Positions 36,259-46,771 are shown, counted from the first letter of the stretch. The stretch: DNA of 64,000 nucleotides from Dickeya poaceiphila (GCF_007858975.2 NZ_CP042220.2:2542001-2606000), one strand, 5' to 3'. The notes: generated by a model from the letters alone, not told the origin. A program made the numbers and translations.

Positions 36259-37914
36259 TTACCAGCTCCGGAATTTCGCCGGCGGGTTGTACAGGCCGCC
36301 CGACCATTCCACCAGGTCAGCCACGCTGCCGGCTGCCAGCAGTGAACGGGTCGCCTCCGTACGGCGAATCCCCAAATCTTCCGGGTAGGCCACTTTGCCG
36401 CTACGGCGGAATTCCGCTACGCGCTGCGCATCCACCCCCAACCCGATGTCGGTAATCCCCGCTACCGCCGCTACCATCGCCCGGCGCTCCTCCAGACTGT
36501 TGGCGCGATAAAGGTAGGCAATCCCCTCTTCCGTCAGCACATGGGTAACGTCGTCGCCATAAATCATCACCGGCGCCAGCGGCATACCCGCGGCTTTAGC
36601 GACGTCCACGGCATCAAGTTTTTCTACAAAGGTCGGTTTGACGCCGGCCTGGAAGGTTTCCACCATTTGCACCACCAGCTTGCGCCCGCGCTGCATCGGG
36701 TCGGGTTCGTTAATCATCGCCAGCCATGCGGGCGTCGCGTGGCGACGGCCATGCGGGTCATGCCCCATGTTGGGCGCGCCGCCGAATCCGGCCAGGCGGC
36801 CTTTGGTAACAGTGGATGAGTTGCCCAATCCATCGACCTGCAATGTCGAACCGATAAACATGTCCACAGCGTACTGCCCTGCCAGTTGGCAAAAGGCGCG
36901 GTTGGAGCGCATGGAACCATCGGCGCCGGTGAAGAACACATCTGGCCGGGCAGCAATATAGGCTTCCATCCCCAATTCGCCGCCAAAGCAGTGGACGCTG
37001 TCAACCCAGCCGCTTTCAATCGCCGGAATCAGGGTGGGATGGGGGTTGAGGGTCCAGTGTTTACAAATTTTGCCTTTCAGCCCCAGACGCTCGCCATAGG
37101 TCGGCAGCAACAGCTCAATCGCCGCGGTATTAAAACCAATACCGTGGTTGAGCGACTGCACCTGATGTTCAGCATAGATACCCTTGATGGCCATCATCGC
37201 CATCAGAATGTGCTCTTGTTTGATCAGTCGCGGATCGCGGGTGAACAGCGGCTCGATAAAGAACGGCTTGTCGGCGACAACCACATAATCAATCCAGGAA
37301 CCGGGGATATCGACGCGCGGCAGATCCGTTTCATCGTCTACCAGTTCATTGACCTGAGCGATGACGATACCGTCATGGAACGCCGCAGCTTCAACCAGCG
37401 CCGGCGTATCTTCGGTACTGGGACCGGTGTACAGGTTGCCTTTGCGGTCGGCTTTATAACCTGCCACCAGCGCCACATTCGGGATCAAGTCAACATACAG
37501 GCGGGAATAGAGTTCGATATAGGTATGGATAGCGCCGATTTCCAACGCGCCGTCCTCCAGCAACTGCGAAATACGCAGGCTCTGCGTACCTGAGAAGGAT
37601 AAATCGAGTTTATGGGCGATGCCTTTCTCAAAAATGTCCAGATGCTCGCTGCGCCCAACGCTCGGCATGATCATATGTAAATCATGCACCACCTGCGGAT
37701 TAACCTCTGCCAGCGAGCGGGAGAGAAAATCAGCCTGCTTCTGGTTATTGCCTTCCAGCACAACCTTATCGCCGGGAGCGATCAATTTTTCCAGCATAGC
37801 GGCAAGATGTTCGGTAGGAAGCACCTTGCCCGCAACGGGTATCAGCGCCTTACGACGTTGTTTTTCACTGCGGCGCGTATTCCAGACTCGCGATGACGTT
37901 TGCCCAGACAACAT
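36259..37914 (-). CDS. mdcA: Malonate decarboxylase alpha subunit
   Basis: 551 residues. Acetyl-S-ACP:malonate ACP transferase that swaps acetate for malonate on MdcC. The start LSGQTSSRVWNTRRSEKQRR, LEGNNQKQADFLSRSLAEV near residue 53 and AGYKADRKGNLYTGPSTEDT near residue 150 are family features. An AGGAGG ribosome site stands 8 nt before the ATG. First gene of the operon; promoter expected in the 413-bp region to the right. Confidence 0.95.
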   Translation of the reverse strand: MLSGQTSSRVWNTRRSEKQRRKALIPVAGKVLPTEHLAAMLEKLIAPGDKVVLEGNNQKQADFLSRSLAEVNPQVVHDLHMIMPSVGRSEHLDIFEKGIAHKLDLSFSGTQSLRISQLLEDGALEIGAIHTYIELYSRLYVDLIPNVALVAGYKADRKGNLYTGPSTEDTPALVEAAAFHDGIVIAQVNELVDDETDLPRVDIPGSWIDYVVVADKPFFIEPLFTRDPRLIKQEHILMAMMAIKGIYAEHQVQSLNHGIGFNTAAIELLLPTYGERLGLKGKICKHWTLNPHPTLIPAIESGWVDSVHCFGGELGMEAYIAARPDVFFTGADGSMRSNRAFCQLAGQYAVDMFIGSTLQVDGLGNSSTVTKGRLAGFGGAPNMGHDPHGRRHATPAWLAMINEPDPMQRGRKLVVQMVETFQAGVKPTFVEKLDAVDVAKAAGMPLAPVMIYGDDVTHVLTEEGIAYLYRANSLEERRAMVAAVAGITDIGLGVDAQRVAEFRRSGKVAYPEDLGIRRTEATRSLLAAGSVADLVEWSGGLYNPPAKFRSW

Positions 37915-38327
37915 TATTAACCTCCTGATTCAGCTAATCATTTTGATTTGCTTTGGTCTGGTTAAAGTATGTTCTCCGCGCAATACCGCTTCAATCAAGC
38001 AAGCATCGCAATCATTAGCTTTAGAGTAAAGATAAGTGGCACGCCATAGCGGATTACCGCGCCAGCACGCTTTCGCCCACGGTTTTTCTTATCAACCCCA
38101 TGTGGCGCGAATGTGATCGACACCGCGCTTTTAACCGAAGACACGTTCAGTTTGCAGGATACTTACAGCAGCACGGGTCGAGAAGGAAACAAACTGTGTG
38201 GACAGCAAGGAAAAATCGCAGGGATGATGACGAAGAATATCACCCGGAGGACACGCCGCCTGAGGTGAGGCATGTTTATCGGCCCCGTTGCGCAAAAGCA
38301 GTCCGGGGCCACGTAGAACCCGTTACA
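37915..38327. promoter_or_regulatory. Upstream region of mdcA and 3' flank of cheV
   Basis: 413 bp without a credible gene. The mdcA promoter and MdcR site should be in about 37915-38060, where ATGATT/AATCAT type dyads occur, but I could not fix a box. GGCCCCG (38281-38287) and CGGGGCC (38306-38312) form a stem ~20 bp after the cheV stop; there is no T-run. Confidence 0.5.
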
Positions 38328-39305
38328 TTATCTGGCCGATGCAGGTTTCACGCGATCCACTACTTTGTGAATCGCGGCGGCCAGTTCATTGATTTCGAAT
38401 TTCGCTACATACGAATCAGCGCCCACATTGCGTACGTGGTCTTCGTTAGCGGTACCGGACAGCGAAGAGTGGATAATGACCGGAATACTCTTGAGCGCCT
38501 CATCACGTTTGATATTACGCGTCAGCGTAAAACCATCCATTTCCGGCATTTCCAGGTCAGTCAGCACAAAAGCAATCTTATCCGAAATAGGCCGAGCTTC
38601 CGCCTGCGCTTCCTGCTGCAACGTTTTGATTCTGTTCCAGGCTTCCAGCCCGGTGATATGCATCATGTACGGAATATTCATCACCTTCAGCCCCGTTTCG
38701 AGCATCGTTCGCGCGACTTTGGAGTCTTCAGCCACAATCGCCACCGCGCCGGGCTTCAGATGGAAGGTTTTGTCTTCAACGCTTTCAATCTTAATTTCAC
38801 GCTCAGTTGGAATAATGTCGTGCAGAATCTGCTCCACATCCAACACCAGCGCCAGACGATTGCTCGACGGATCGCTGTCCAGACGCGCAATACTGGTGAT
38901 ATAAGTATTACTTACCCCTGCTTCCGCCGTATTTACCTGACTCCACTCAAGACGAACGATGTCATCAACGGACTCAACCGCAAAAGCCTGGGTGCTGCGT
39001 GCATATTCCGTCACCAGCAGGATGTTGCGCCCGGTACTCGCCGCACACCCTACCACCGCCGGAAGATCGATAACGGGAATAATCTGCCCGCGAATATTAA
39101 TCATACCAAGCATCGGTGGTGTCATACCCGCAGCCTTGGTCAAGGTTGGCATCGGAACGATTTCACGAAGCTTGAACACATTGATACCGAACAGCTCGGA
39201 TGGCCCTTCACCGGTGGCCGACCCCAAACGGAACAATAACAATTCAAACTTGTTGGACGAGGTAAGATTAGTTCTCTCCTCAATCTCTTTTTGAAATTTA
39301 TCCAT
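38328..39305 (-). CDS. cheV: Chemotaxis coupling/response protein CheV
   Basis: 325 residues: CheW domain (about 1-165, with ELFGINVFKLREIVPMP and the GMINIRGQIIPVIDLP loop) and a receiver domain (about 175-310). The phosphoacceptor aspartate is in FVLTDLEMPEMDGF; the switch residues are in VIIHSSLSG and the lysine in SYVAKFE. CheV links receptors to CheA and adapts by phosphorylation. It stands alone, as is common for cheV. Confidence 0.95.
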   Translation of the reverse strand: MDKFQKEIEERTNLTSSNKFELLLFRLGSATGEGPSELFGINVFKLREIVPMPTLTKAAGMTPPMLGMINIRGQIIPVIDLPAVVGCAASTGRNILLVTEYARSTQAFAVESVDDIVRLEWSQVNTAEAGVSNTYITSIARLDSDPSSNRLALVLDVEQILHDIIPTEREIKIESVEDKTFHLKPGAVAIVAEDSKVARTMLETGLKVMNIPYMMHITGLEAWNRIKTLQQEAQAEARPISDKIAFVLTDLEMPEMDGFTLTRNIKRDEALKSIPVIIHSSLSGTANEDHVRNVGADSYVAKFEINELAAAIHKVVDRVKPASAR

Positions 39306-40164
39306 TCTGTCCTCAATGCAAATAATTATTAATGTAATGGTTACAAGGCAACATCGGTAATACAGGCAAATCAGGCTGAACCCTCAACCCCACACTCTAC
39401 GCGATTGCTGGCGCGTTCCAAATAACGCTTACTTCTTATACTTATACACCATCAAAAAGAAAAATATGTGTCTCACGTCATCCGTTACATATTCCTATTT
39501 TGAAAAAGTGTAGACCATCGGTCATTTCTCCACCACCTTCCTGCAACAATTGCTCTTGACCTTGTGATAGCCGATGGATTGCGATGAAAACAGATGTTAC
39601 TGGTATGAATGGTAAGCCTTATCCAGTCTGACGGAACATCACCGTCATGACGGACAAATCAACAAAAATCACACGCTATTCGTATCGTCACACAGAAGCG
39701 GTTGATCAATGTGATACATAACATCAGCAACTGAGATCGATTATTAAGGAACATCATCCGTATTAATCGGGTAAAAAGCAGCCTTATTCGCATTCATATC
39801 AATAATCACAACAAAAAATGTAACCAAGAGAAAAAATACCCCGGTGACATCCATGCCATCGTTGTTATTAATATAAATAAGTTATAACTAATAAACGCCA
39901 AAGCACAGGATTTAACAAAAGCCCTCACTAGAAAGATATCAGAGAATAATACCTTGGTTGATTATCCGCGCGCTCTCGCACTCGCCATCAGTACCTCAAA
40001 TTAATTCTGATTGCAGATTATCGGCTTTATTTTTTACGTAGATTCGCCCCTGCCAGGCCACAGCCCAACGCGTCAACTCGGCTCCCGACAGAGTAAATAC
40101 CACTACTATTGAGTTTTATATGGCTTGCTGGTTTTCTGTCTCATGACCGCCTGACATCGACACG
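39306..40164. other. Long intergenic region
   Basis: 859 bp, AT-rich in parts. I see no frame with protein-like composition, no RNA gene and no clear repeat. The cheV promoter should lie within ~150 bp of 39305. Motility promoters of sigma-28 type were looked for but none was convincing. The left third contains palindromic-looking but weak sequence (AACTAATAAACGCC etc.). Confidence 0.5.
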
Positions 40165-41064
40165 TTATTGACGCAGCCAGTTCAGGTAGGTTGACGGCCA
40201 GGCTGCAACCGGCGTACCTGGCTCACCCAGCCCAAAACCGTGTCCGCCGACCGGGTAACGCCGCATCTCCACCGGCACCTGCACTCGCTGACAAGCCTGC
40301 GCCATGATCAACGTATTATGCGGATCGGACACCATATCATCTTCCGCCTGCACCAAAAAAAACCGCGGCGAGCGCCGCGATACATACGATTGCACCGACC
40401 ATTCGGCTTCCGCCGCCGGCGTGGCATCTCGTCCCACCAGGACCCGGTGGGTGGCGGTATGCTGATAGGGTTTTTCCAGCGTAATCACCGGGTAGATCAG
40501 TGCAGCATGGTCAGCCTGCATCGGCAGAGTATCAAGTTTATCCCGCGGCGTATAAGCAGGGTCATGTCTGAGCGCCGCCATCCCCAACAGATGCCCACCT
40601 GCCGAAAACCCCAGCACGCCGACTCGTTGTTCACGGTGGCGAATCAACCGCAATGCGCGCTGTGCATCCTGCAACGCCACACGATTGCCGTCATGCCAAC
40701 CTTCGCCGGGCAGGCGATACGCCAGCACATACGCCGTATAACCTTGCGACATCAGCCAGGTCGCTGCCGGCCAGGCTTCTTTACCCATTTCGATGCGCTG
40801 ATAACCGCCGCCAGCCGCCACCAGTATGGCCTGCCCGTTAGGCTTTTCCGGCGAAAACACCTCAAGATAAGGAGCAACGATCTGACTGAGCGCGCCTCTG
40901 GCGCTCAACCGCGCCGCGCCGCCCGGTCCGCCGCCGCCCGGCGGCGCGCCATCCCACAGCCAGATGCGTGGGCGTGGCGTCGGCAATGGCGGGCCCAGCA
41001 CGCGCCCGACAGTCAGGGCCACAGCAGTTGCCGAAATAGCGGCAAGAAAACCTCTGCGATTCAT
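40165..41064 (-). CDS. Tat-exported alpha/beta hydrolase (esterase)
   Basis: 299 residues from the ATG at 41064, which has AGAGGTGG before it; a longer frame (41100) exists. The N-terminus MNRRGFLAAISATAVAL has the twin-arginine RRGFLA motif and a hydrophobic core, so the folded enzyme is probably exported by Tat. The hydrolase core has ILVAAGGGYQRIEMG near residue 82, GVLGFSAGGHLLGM (nucleophile Ser, ~residue 148), and GGHGFGLGE with the likely catalytic His near residue 270. A family of BD-FAE/acetyl-esterase type. It lies 68 bp after the transporter ATPase gene and probably ends the same operon. Substrate unknown. Confidence 0.82.
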   Translation of the reverse strand: MNRRGFLAAISATAVALTVGRVLGPPLPTPRPRIWLWDGAPPGGGGPGGAARLSARGALSQIVAPYLEVFSPEKPNGQAILVAAGGGYQRIEMGKEAWPAATWLMSQGYTAYVLAYRLPGEGWHDGNRVALQDAQRALRLIRHREQRVGVLGFSAGGHLLGMAALRHDPAYTPRDKLDTLPMQADHAALIYPVITLEKPYQHTATHRVLVGRDATPAAEAEWSVQSYVSRRSPRFFLVQAEDDMVSDPHNTLIMAQACQRVQVPVEMRRYPVGGHGFGLGEPGTPVAAWPSTYLNWLRQ

Positions 41065-41132
41065 GCTGACCACCTCTGTTATACCAATGGATACCCTCAT
41101 GGTTCAGGATATGTCTTCATGGCCTTTCTGAT

Positions 41133-42923
41133 TCAGGATAATAGCACCAGATGGCCGTCGCCGACCTGCTGATACCGGCGCTCCGGCGGCTGATACCCCA
41201 CCGGACGCAGTGGGCTGTGCAGGTCATCCGCCTGCATTGACCGGAGAACGCGTTTTTCCGGGTCAGGCACCGGCACGGCGGCCAACAAGCGGCGGGTGTA
41301 CGGGTGCTGCGGGTGGTTGAATACCGCCTGACGTGGGCCGATCTCCACAATTTCCCCCTGATACATCACCGCCACCCGATGACTGATGCGCTCTACCACC
41401 GCCATATCGTGAGAAATAAACAAATAAGCCAATCCCAGTTGTTGTTGCAGGTCGAGCAGCAGATTGACGATTTGCGCTTTGACGGTCATATCCAGCGCAG
41501 AAACCGCTTCGTCGGCGATGATTACCTGCGGATTGAGCGCCAGCGCCCGCGCGATGCATAATCGCTGCCGCTGTCCGCCGGAAAACTGGTGCGGATAACG
41601 CTCCGCCATGTCGGCCTGCAATCCCACCTTTTCCAGCAGTTCCGCCACTTTTTGCGGTGCCTGTCGCGCAGACGCCAAACCGTGGCTGATCATCGGTTCG
41701 GCAATCGCGCTGCCCACAGTCAACCGCGGGTTGAGGCTGTCGTACGGGTCCTGAAAAATCATCTGTGCCCGCATCCGCAACCCGGCCAGCGCTGGTTTAT
41801 CGGCGGTCAGCATATTCTCGCCGCACAGCGACACCGCACCGCCATTCGGTTCCAGTAGTCGTAAGATGGCGCGCCCGGTGGTGGATTTGCCACAGCCGGA
41901 CTCGCCCACCAGCGATAACGTTTCTCCCGCTTGCAGGCTGAACGAGACGTTTTCCACCGCGTGCACCCGCCCAGTCACCCGCCGTAGCCAGCCGCTTTTC
42001 ACCTCAAAACGTTTGACCAGACTGCGTACCGCCAGCACCGGCTCTCCCGGTATCACCGTATCTGCCAGCGGTTCGCTGGCCGCTGCCTGCCCAAACAACG
42101 CGAACCGTTGCGGCAAGGGGGTATCAGCCATGTCGCCCAACCGCGGCACGGCGGAAAACAGCGTCTTGCTGTACGCATGTTGCGGCGCGCGAAATAACTG
42201 CCGAGTATCCGCCATTTCTACGCCTGCGCCGCGATACATCACCATGGTGCGGTCTGCCACTTCCGCTACCACCCCCATGTCGTGGGTGATAAACAGAATC
42301 GACATGCCTTCCTCATCCTGCAATGTTTTGATAAGCGAGAGAATTTGCGCCTGAATGGTAACATCCAGCGCCGTAGTAGGCTCATCAACAATCAATAAGC
42401 GAGGATTGCAGGCCAGCGCAATGGCGATCACCACCCGCTGGCGCATACCGCCGGAAAAGCTGTGCGGGTATTCGTTCAGCCGGGATCGGGCAGCGGGAAT
42501 GCGCACTTTTTCCAGCAGACGCACTGCTTGCGCCTGAGCACTGGCGTGGTCCATCCCCCGGTGACGTCGCAATACTTCGCTAATCTGTGTCCCGATTTTC
42601 AGTACCGGATTGAGACTGGTCATCGGCTCCTGAAACACCATGCCGATACGATTGCCGCGAATGTGCTGCATCTCGCGGGCAGGCAACGTCAGCAGGTCGC
42701 GGCCTTCAAACCGCACCCGACCGCTGGTCTGCACTTGCGATCCGGCCAGCAGACGCATGATGGACAATGCCGTGACGCTTTTACCCGAACCGGACTCACC
42801 CACCAACGCCACGGTTTCCCGCTCGCCAATCTCAAATGACAGATCCTGCACCACCCTGAGCCACTCACCATTGACCCGAAACGCGGTGTTCAGTTGTTCA
42901 ACACACAGCACCGGCTGATTCAC
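41133..42923 (-). CDS. Peptide/nickel-type ABC transporter, fused double ATPase
   Basis: 596 residues with two complete ATP-binding domains (a DppD-DppF fusion, as in GsiA). Domain 1: Walker A GESGSGKS near residue 40, signature SGGMRQR, Walker B LLIVDEPTTALD. Domain 2: GESGCGKS near residue 335, SGGQRQR, Walker B VIIADEAVSALD. It drives uptake with the two permeases encoded 3 bp upstream. Cytoplasmic, membrane-attached. Confidence 0.93.
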   Translation of the reverse strand: MNQPVLCVEQLNTAFRVNGEWLRVVQDLSFEIGERETVALVGESGSGKSVTALSIMRLLAGSQVQTSGRVRFEGRDLLTLPAREMQHIRGNRIGMVFQEPMTSLNPVLKIGTQISEVLRRHRGMDHASAQAQAVRLLEKVRIPAARSRLNEYPHSFSGGMRQRVVIAIALACNPRLLIVDEPTTALDVTIQAQILSLIKTLQDEEGMSILFITHDMGVVAEVADRTMVMYRGAGVEMADTRQLFRAPQHAYSKTLFSAVPRLGDMADTPLPQRFALFGQAAASEPLADTVIPGEPVLAVRSLVKRFEVKSGWLRRVTGRVHAVENVSFSLQAGETLSLVGESGCGKSTTGRAILRLLEPNGGAVSLCGENMLTADKPALAGLRMRAQMIFQDPYDSLNPRLTVGSAIAEPMISHGLASARQAPQKVAELLEKVGLQADMAERYPHQFSGGQRQRLCIARALALNPQVIIADEAVSALDMTVKAQIVNLLLDLQQQLGLAYLFISHDMAVVERISHRVAVMYQGEIVEIGPRQAVFNHPQHPYTRRLLAAVPVPDPEKRVLRSMQADDLHSPLRPVGYQPPERRYQQVGDGHLVLLS

Positions 42924-42926
42924 GCC

Positions 42927-43847
42927 TCACTCCTCTTGTCTGGTATTCAGCGCATCACGCAAGGCATCACCGATCAGGTTGATCGCCACAATCAGCAACA
43001 GCAGCATCACGCCGGGGAACAGGCTGATCCAGTAATCGCCGGACAGCAGATAGTCAAAGCCGTTGGCAATCAGCAACCCCAGCGACGGTTCGGTCACCGG
43101 CAAGCCAATGCCGAGAAACGACAGCGTTGCCTCCAGCATGATGGCGTAAGCAATACGCATAGTGGCGACCACAATCAGCGGCGGCAGGCAGTTGGGCAAC
43201 AGGTGGCGAAACAGAATGCGCGGCGCGGAAAACGCCATGCCGCGCGCCGCATCCACATAATTGCGGCGGCTTTCCAGCAATGCGCAAGCGCGCAGCGTAC
43301 GGGCGTAATACGCCCACTGGGTGATCACCAGCGCCAGAATAATTTTGTCCACCCCCTGCCCCAGCACTGCCAGCAAGATCAGGGCGATCAGTATTGGCGG
43401 GAAGCTGAGCTGGATATCGACGATACGCATCAGCAGCGCATCGGTTTTACCGCCCAGCCAGGCGCTCGACAGGCCTGCGATCATCCCGATGAACAGCGCA
43501 ACCAGCGCACTGCTGACCCCTACCATCAGGCTGGTGCGGGTGCCATACAGGATAGCGCTGAGCAAATCACGCCCCTGATCGTCGGTACCGAGCCAGTACG
43601 TCAGTCCACCCATACCGAGCGAACCCGGCGGCAGGCGGTTATCGGTGATCATCAGTTGGGTCAGGTCATACGGATTTTGCGGCGAAATCCAGGGCGCCAG
43701 CAGCGCCAGTGCCACAATCAGCGACAGTGTCATCAGCCCCAGCCGCGTCAGCCGACCATGCAACAACATCGACAAGGTACGAGCCAACGCCGAACGCGCT
43801 GCTGGCGATGTAGACGGCGTATGCACCGAGCGCTCCGTCCGGTTCAT
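42927..43847 (-). CDS. ABC transporter permease, DppC-like
   Basis: 306 residues from the ATG at 43847, which overlaps the stop of the previous permease by ATGA; a longer open frame (to 44342) is spurious because it lies across that gene. Six hydrophobic segments are visible, with the N-terminal OppC-like region and the EAA loop around RNYVDAARGMAFSAPRILFRH near residue 200. Forms the channel with the DppB-like protein. Confidence 0.93.
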   Translation of the reverse strand: MNRTERSVHTPSTSPAARSALARTLSMLLHGRLTRLGLMTLSLIVALALLAPWISPQNPYDLTQLMITDNRLPPGSLGMGGLTYWLGTDDQGRDLLSAILYGTRTSLMVGVSSALVALFIGMIAGLSSAWLGGKTDALLMRIVDIQLSFPPILIALILLAVLGQGVDKIILALVITQWAYYARTLRACALLESRRNYVDAARGMAFSAPRILFRHLLPNCLPPLIVVATMRIAYAIMLEATLSFLGIGLPVTEPSLGLLIANGFDYLLSGDYWISLFPGVMLLLLIVAINLIGDALRDALNTRQEE

Positions 43848-44818
43848 TGCCCACCTCCCAAGCGGATGCGCGGGTCCACCACCGCATACAGCACATCCAC
43901 CAGCAAGTTGATCAGGCTGAACATCACCACCGTCATCATCAGGTAGGCCAAAATCACCGGGCGATCCAGCACGGCGATGGCGTCGATAATCAGCTTGCCC
44001 ATCCCCGGCCAGGCGTAAATGGTTTCGGTCACCACCGCAAAGGCGATCAGCGCCCCCAGTTCCAGACCCATTACCGTAATCAGCGGGATCAGCGTGTTTT
44101 TCAGCACATGCACCAACAGGATACGGCTTTCCGACAGCCCTTTGGCGCGGGCAAAACGTACATAGTCTTGTTGCAGACACTCCCGCACGCCGGCGCGGGT
44201 CAGGCGGATAATCAGCGAAATCTTGAACAGCGCCAGATTGAGCGCCGGCAACAGCAGGTGCTGCCAGCCATCTGCCGTCAGCAGACTTAGCGGCACGCCC
44301 GCCACCGTTACGGTATCGCCACGTCCCGATGACGGCAGCCACCCCAGCTTCACGCTGAACAGCATGATCATCATCATGCCTATCCAGAAGGTCGGCAGGC
44401 TAAAGCCCAGAATCGATACCGTCATCACCGACTTCGCCGCCAGACTATCTGGCCGCAAACCGGCGAACACGCCGAGCGGAATGCCTGTCAGCAGCGACAG
44501 CAGAAACGCCACCAACGCCAGCTCCAGCGTGGCAGGCATCCGTTGCAGAATCAGGTGTAACGCCGGTTGGTTGAAAATGAAGGAATTGCCCAAATCGCCC
44601 TGCAGCGCGTGGGTAACAAACAGCAGATACTGTTGCCACAGGGTTTTATCCAGCCCGAATGCATGAATCACCGCCTCGCGCTCGGCTGGAGTAGCACTGC
44701 TACTTAGTAATAAATCCACCGGGTTGCCGACCAGATAAACGCCGGCGAAAACCAGTATCGACATGACCGCCAGCGTTAGCAGCGTTTGCAGAAAACGACT
44801 GAGTAAAAAGCGGGCCAT
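43844..44818 (-). CDS. ABC transporter permease, DppB-like
   Basis: 324 residues. It begins FLLSRFLQTLLTLAVMSILV, the usual DppB start, and has the EAA loop DYVRFARAKGLSESRILLVH near residue 210. Six membrane segments. It lies 28 bp after the nucleoside hydrolase gene, so hydrolases and permeases share one transcript. Confidence 0.93.
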   Translation of the reverse strand: MARFLLSRFLQTLLTLAVMSILVFAGVYLVGNPVDLLLSSSATPAEREAVIHAFGLDKTLWQQYLLFVTHALQGDLGNSFIFNQPALHLILQRMPATLELALVAFLLSLLTGIPLGVFAGLRPDSLAAKSVMTVSILGFSLPTFWIGMMMIMLFSVKLGWLPSSGRGDTVTVAGVPLSLLTADGWQHLLLPALNLALFKISLIIRLTRAGVRECLQQDYVRFARAKGLSESRILLVHVLKNTLIPLITVMGLELGALIAFAVVTETIYAWPGMGKLIIDAIAVLDRPVILAYLMMTVVMFSLINLLVDVLYAVVDPRIRLGGGQ

Positions 44819-44846
44819 GACGCATCCTTGTGGTTAATGATGAGGG

Positions 44847-45815
44847 TTAAGCGCGGCGCTCCGAGGTATTCGCCCGGCCATAGCGGCTGAGTACCTGCAC
44901 CAACAGTGACAAAAATCCAGGTTCATCCACCGATTGCATCACCTGCGCATTGGGCGCCAGCGCCAGCTTGCCATAAAAATCCGCCCAGGTATGCCCGGCG
45001 GTTTCACCGGCGACGGTCACCCCGACCCGCGCTTCACGTCCGGCGAACAGCGACGGTTGCAGTAACCAGGCCACCGTCGTCGCGTCATGTACCGGGCCGC
45101 CTTCACGCCCGAAACGCGCCATGTCGCTACGATCAAACGCCCCCAGCAACCGTGCGATGGCCTGACCGGGCTGCCCTGCGTCACGCTGCAACAGGGCGAT
45201 TTTCTGTTGGGTAATCAGCGCCTGAAACGTCATGTCCAGCGGCATAATCACCAGCGGGATGCCGCTGCCAAATACCCGGCTGGCGGCGTGCGGATCGGCA
45301 TAGACATTAAATTCTGCCCACGGCGTCCGGTGGCCGAGCGCGGTAAACGCGCAACTCATGGTCACCACCTGGCGAATACCACGCGCGACATCCGGGTGCT
45401 GAATCAACGCCAGCGCCAGATTAGTCATCGGCCCAATAGCGCAAAAGGTTATCGGATTTTGTTCTTGCGCCGCCTGACGCGTGGTGCGAACGATAAAATC
45501 CACTGCGTGTTCCTGCCCAACCCGGCTCGCGCCCGCCGGCACCAGTTCATCGCTGAACGCGCCGATGTGGGCGTACTTGCCATAGCGTTGTGGACCAATC
45601 AGCGGCTTTTCGGCACCGGCGAATACCGGCACGTCATCACGACCAGACAGCGCCACAATCCGCCGGGCGTTCGCCAGCGTATGTTCCAGCTCCACGTTGC
45701 CTGCCACCACCGTGATGCCCAGCACCTCCAGTTCCGGCGAGGCCAGCGCCAGCCACAGCGCAATCGCATCATCCACACCAGGGTCGGTATCAATAATGAT
45801 TCGCTGACCTGTCAT
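44847..45815 (-). CDS. Nucleoside hydrolase (IunH/Rih family) 1
   Basis: 322 residues. The calcium-binding motif DTDPGVDDAIALWLA lies at residue 8; NVELEHTLANARRIV near residue 40 and the histidine region PVHDATTVAWLL near residue 235 are typical. It cleaves the N-glycosidic bond of nucleosides to base and ribose. No signal peptide. It overlaps the next hydrolase gene by 4 bp. The two differ enough to have separate substrates. Confidence 0.93.
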   Translation of the reverse strand: MTGQRIIIDTDPGVDDAIALWLALASPELEVLGITVVAGNVELEHTLANARRIVALSGRDDVPVFAGAEKPLIGPQRYGKYAHIGAFSDELVPAGASRVGQEHAVDFIVRTTRQAAQEQNPITFCAIGPMTNLALALIQHPDVARGIRQVVTMSCAFTALGHRTPWAEFNVYADPHAASRVFGSGIPLVIMPLDMTFQALITQQKIALLQRDAGQPGQAIARLLGAFDRSDMARFGREGGPVHDATTVAWLLQPSLFAGREARVGVTVAGETAGHTWADFYGKLALAPNAQVMQSVDEPGFLSLLVQVLSRYGRANTSERRA

Positions 45816-46771
45816 CTTGCCGCTCCATAGACTGAAAACAGCTGACAGAATAACTGGAACACTTCATCGGCGTTAACCCCTGTGACCACATCGACATTCG
45901 CCGGCAAGCCGGATTTACCATAAATATCCATGATACTCTGTCCCATGCACAATTCACTCTGGTGCTCCACCAGCACCCGCGCCCGTTCAGTCTGGAACAG
46001 ATCGGGCCGCAGCACCCAGGCGATCACCAGCGGGTCATGCAGTGGTCCACCACGTGAACCGTACCGTTTGATATCGTTACGATCCCAGAATGCCATCAGT
46101 TGTGCCAGCGGTTCACGCAACCGACCAGCATGGGCAACCAGTTCGCTGACGCGCTCTGGCGTCAGAATCACCTGATGAGTGGCGTCCAGCGGCAACAGCG
46201 TCATCGGCACCGCTTGCGAAAAGACGATATGCGCTGCGTGCGGGTCGACCAGCAGGTTAAATTCCGATGTCATGGTACGGTTGCCCAATTCGCGGCACGC
46301 ACCGCCCATTGACACAATCCGCTCAATCCCTGCCACGATATCGGGCGCGATGCAAAACGCACTGGCCAGATTGGTCAGCGGACCCAGCGAACACAGTGTA
46401 ATAGGCTCGCCGCGCTGCGCCGCCTCCCGGCAACGGGCAATCAGAAAATTAACCGCATGTTGTGGCTCCGCCGTTTTACGCGGCGTGGGAAAATCGCTGT
46501 CGCCCAGCCCATTTTTACCATGAAACTGGCCGTGAATTGGTTCTCGCAGCATCGGTTGCCAGCAACCAGCAAAGACGGGAATATCAGTACGATCACCTAG
46601 CTCGACTATCTGCAACGCATTGCGCAGCGTGTTGGTCAACGGCTGATTACCGTTGACCACGGTAATGCCCTGAATCGCCAGTTGCGGGGCAACAAACGCG
46701 CTCAGCAATGCCAGCGCATCGTCAATGCCGGGATCGCAATCAATAATGACAGGAAGGGGACTCACACTCAC
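45812..46771 (-). CDS. Nucleoside hydrolase (IunH/Rih family) 2
   Basis: 319 residues from a GTG at 46771 with AAAGGAGT about 10 nt upstream. The frame is open to 46876, but that extension is Arg/Cys-rich and unlike the family. The calcium motif DCDPGIDDALALLSAFV lies at residue 10, with NTLRNALQIVELGDRTDIPV and the C-terminal GGPLHDPLVIAWVL. Same reaction class as its neighbour. Two adjacent hydrolases in an ABC operon imply that the imported compound is a nucleoside or contains one. Confidence 0.92.
   Translation of the reverse strand: MSVSPLPVIIDCDPGIDDALALLSAFVAPQLAIQGITVVNGNQPLTNTLRNALQIVELGDRTDIPVFAGCWQPMLREPIHGQFHGKNGLGDSDFPTPRKTAEPQHAVNFLIARCREAAQRGEPITLCSLGPLTNLASAFCIAPDIVAGIERIVSMGGACRELGNRTMTSEFNLLVDPHAAHIVFSQAVPMTLLPLDATHQVILTPERVSELVAHAGRLREPLAQLMAFWDRNDIKRYGSRGGPLHDPLVIAWVLRPDLFQTERARVLVEHQSELCMGQSIMDIYGKSGLPANVDVVTGVNADEVFQLFCQLFSVYGAAR

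Noticed and set aside
38100..39239. 379-codon plus-strand frame over cheV
   Set aside because: Antisense shadow of cheV; His/Arg/Asn-rich composition is typical of a reverse frame.
42894..43946. 350-codon plus-strand frame over the DppC-like gene
   Set aside because: Gln/His/Arg-rich shadow of a real permease gene.
43848..44342. Long N-terminal extension of the DppC-like frame
   Set aside because: The extra codons cross the DppB-like gene in another frame; the ATG at 43847 in an ATGA overlap explains the start.
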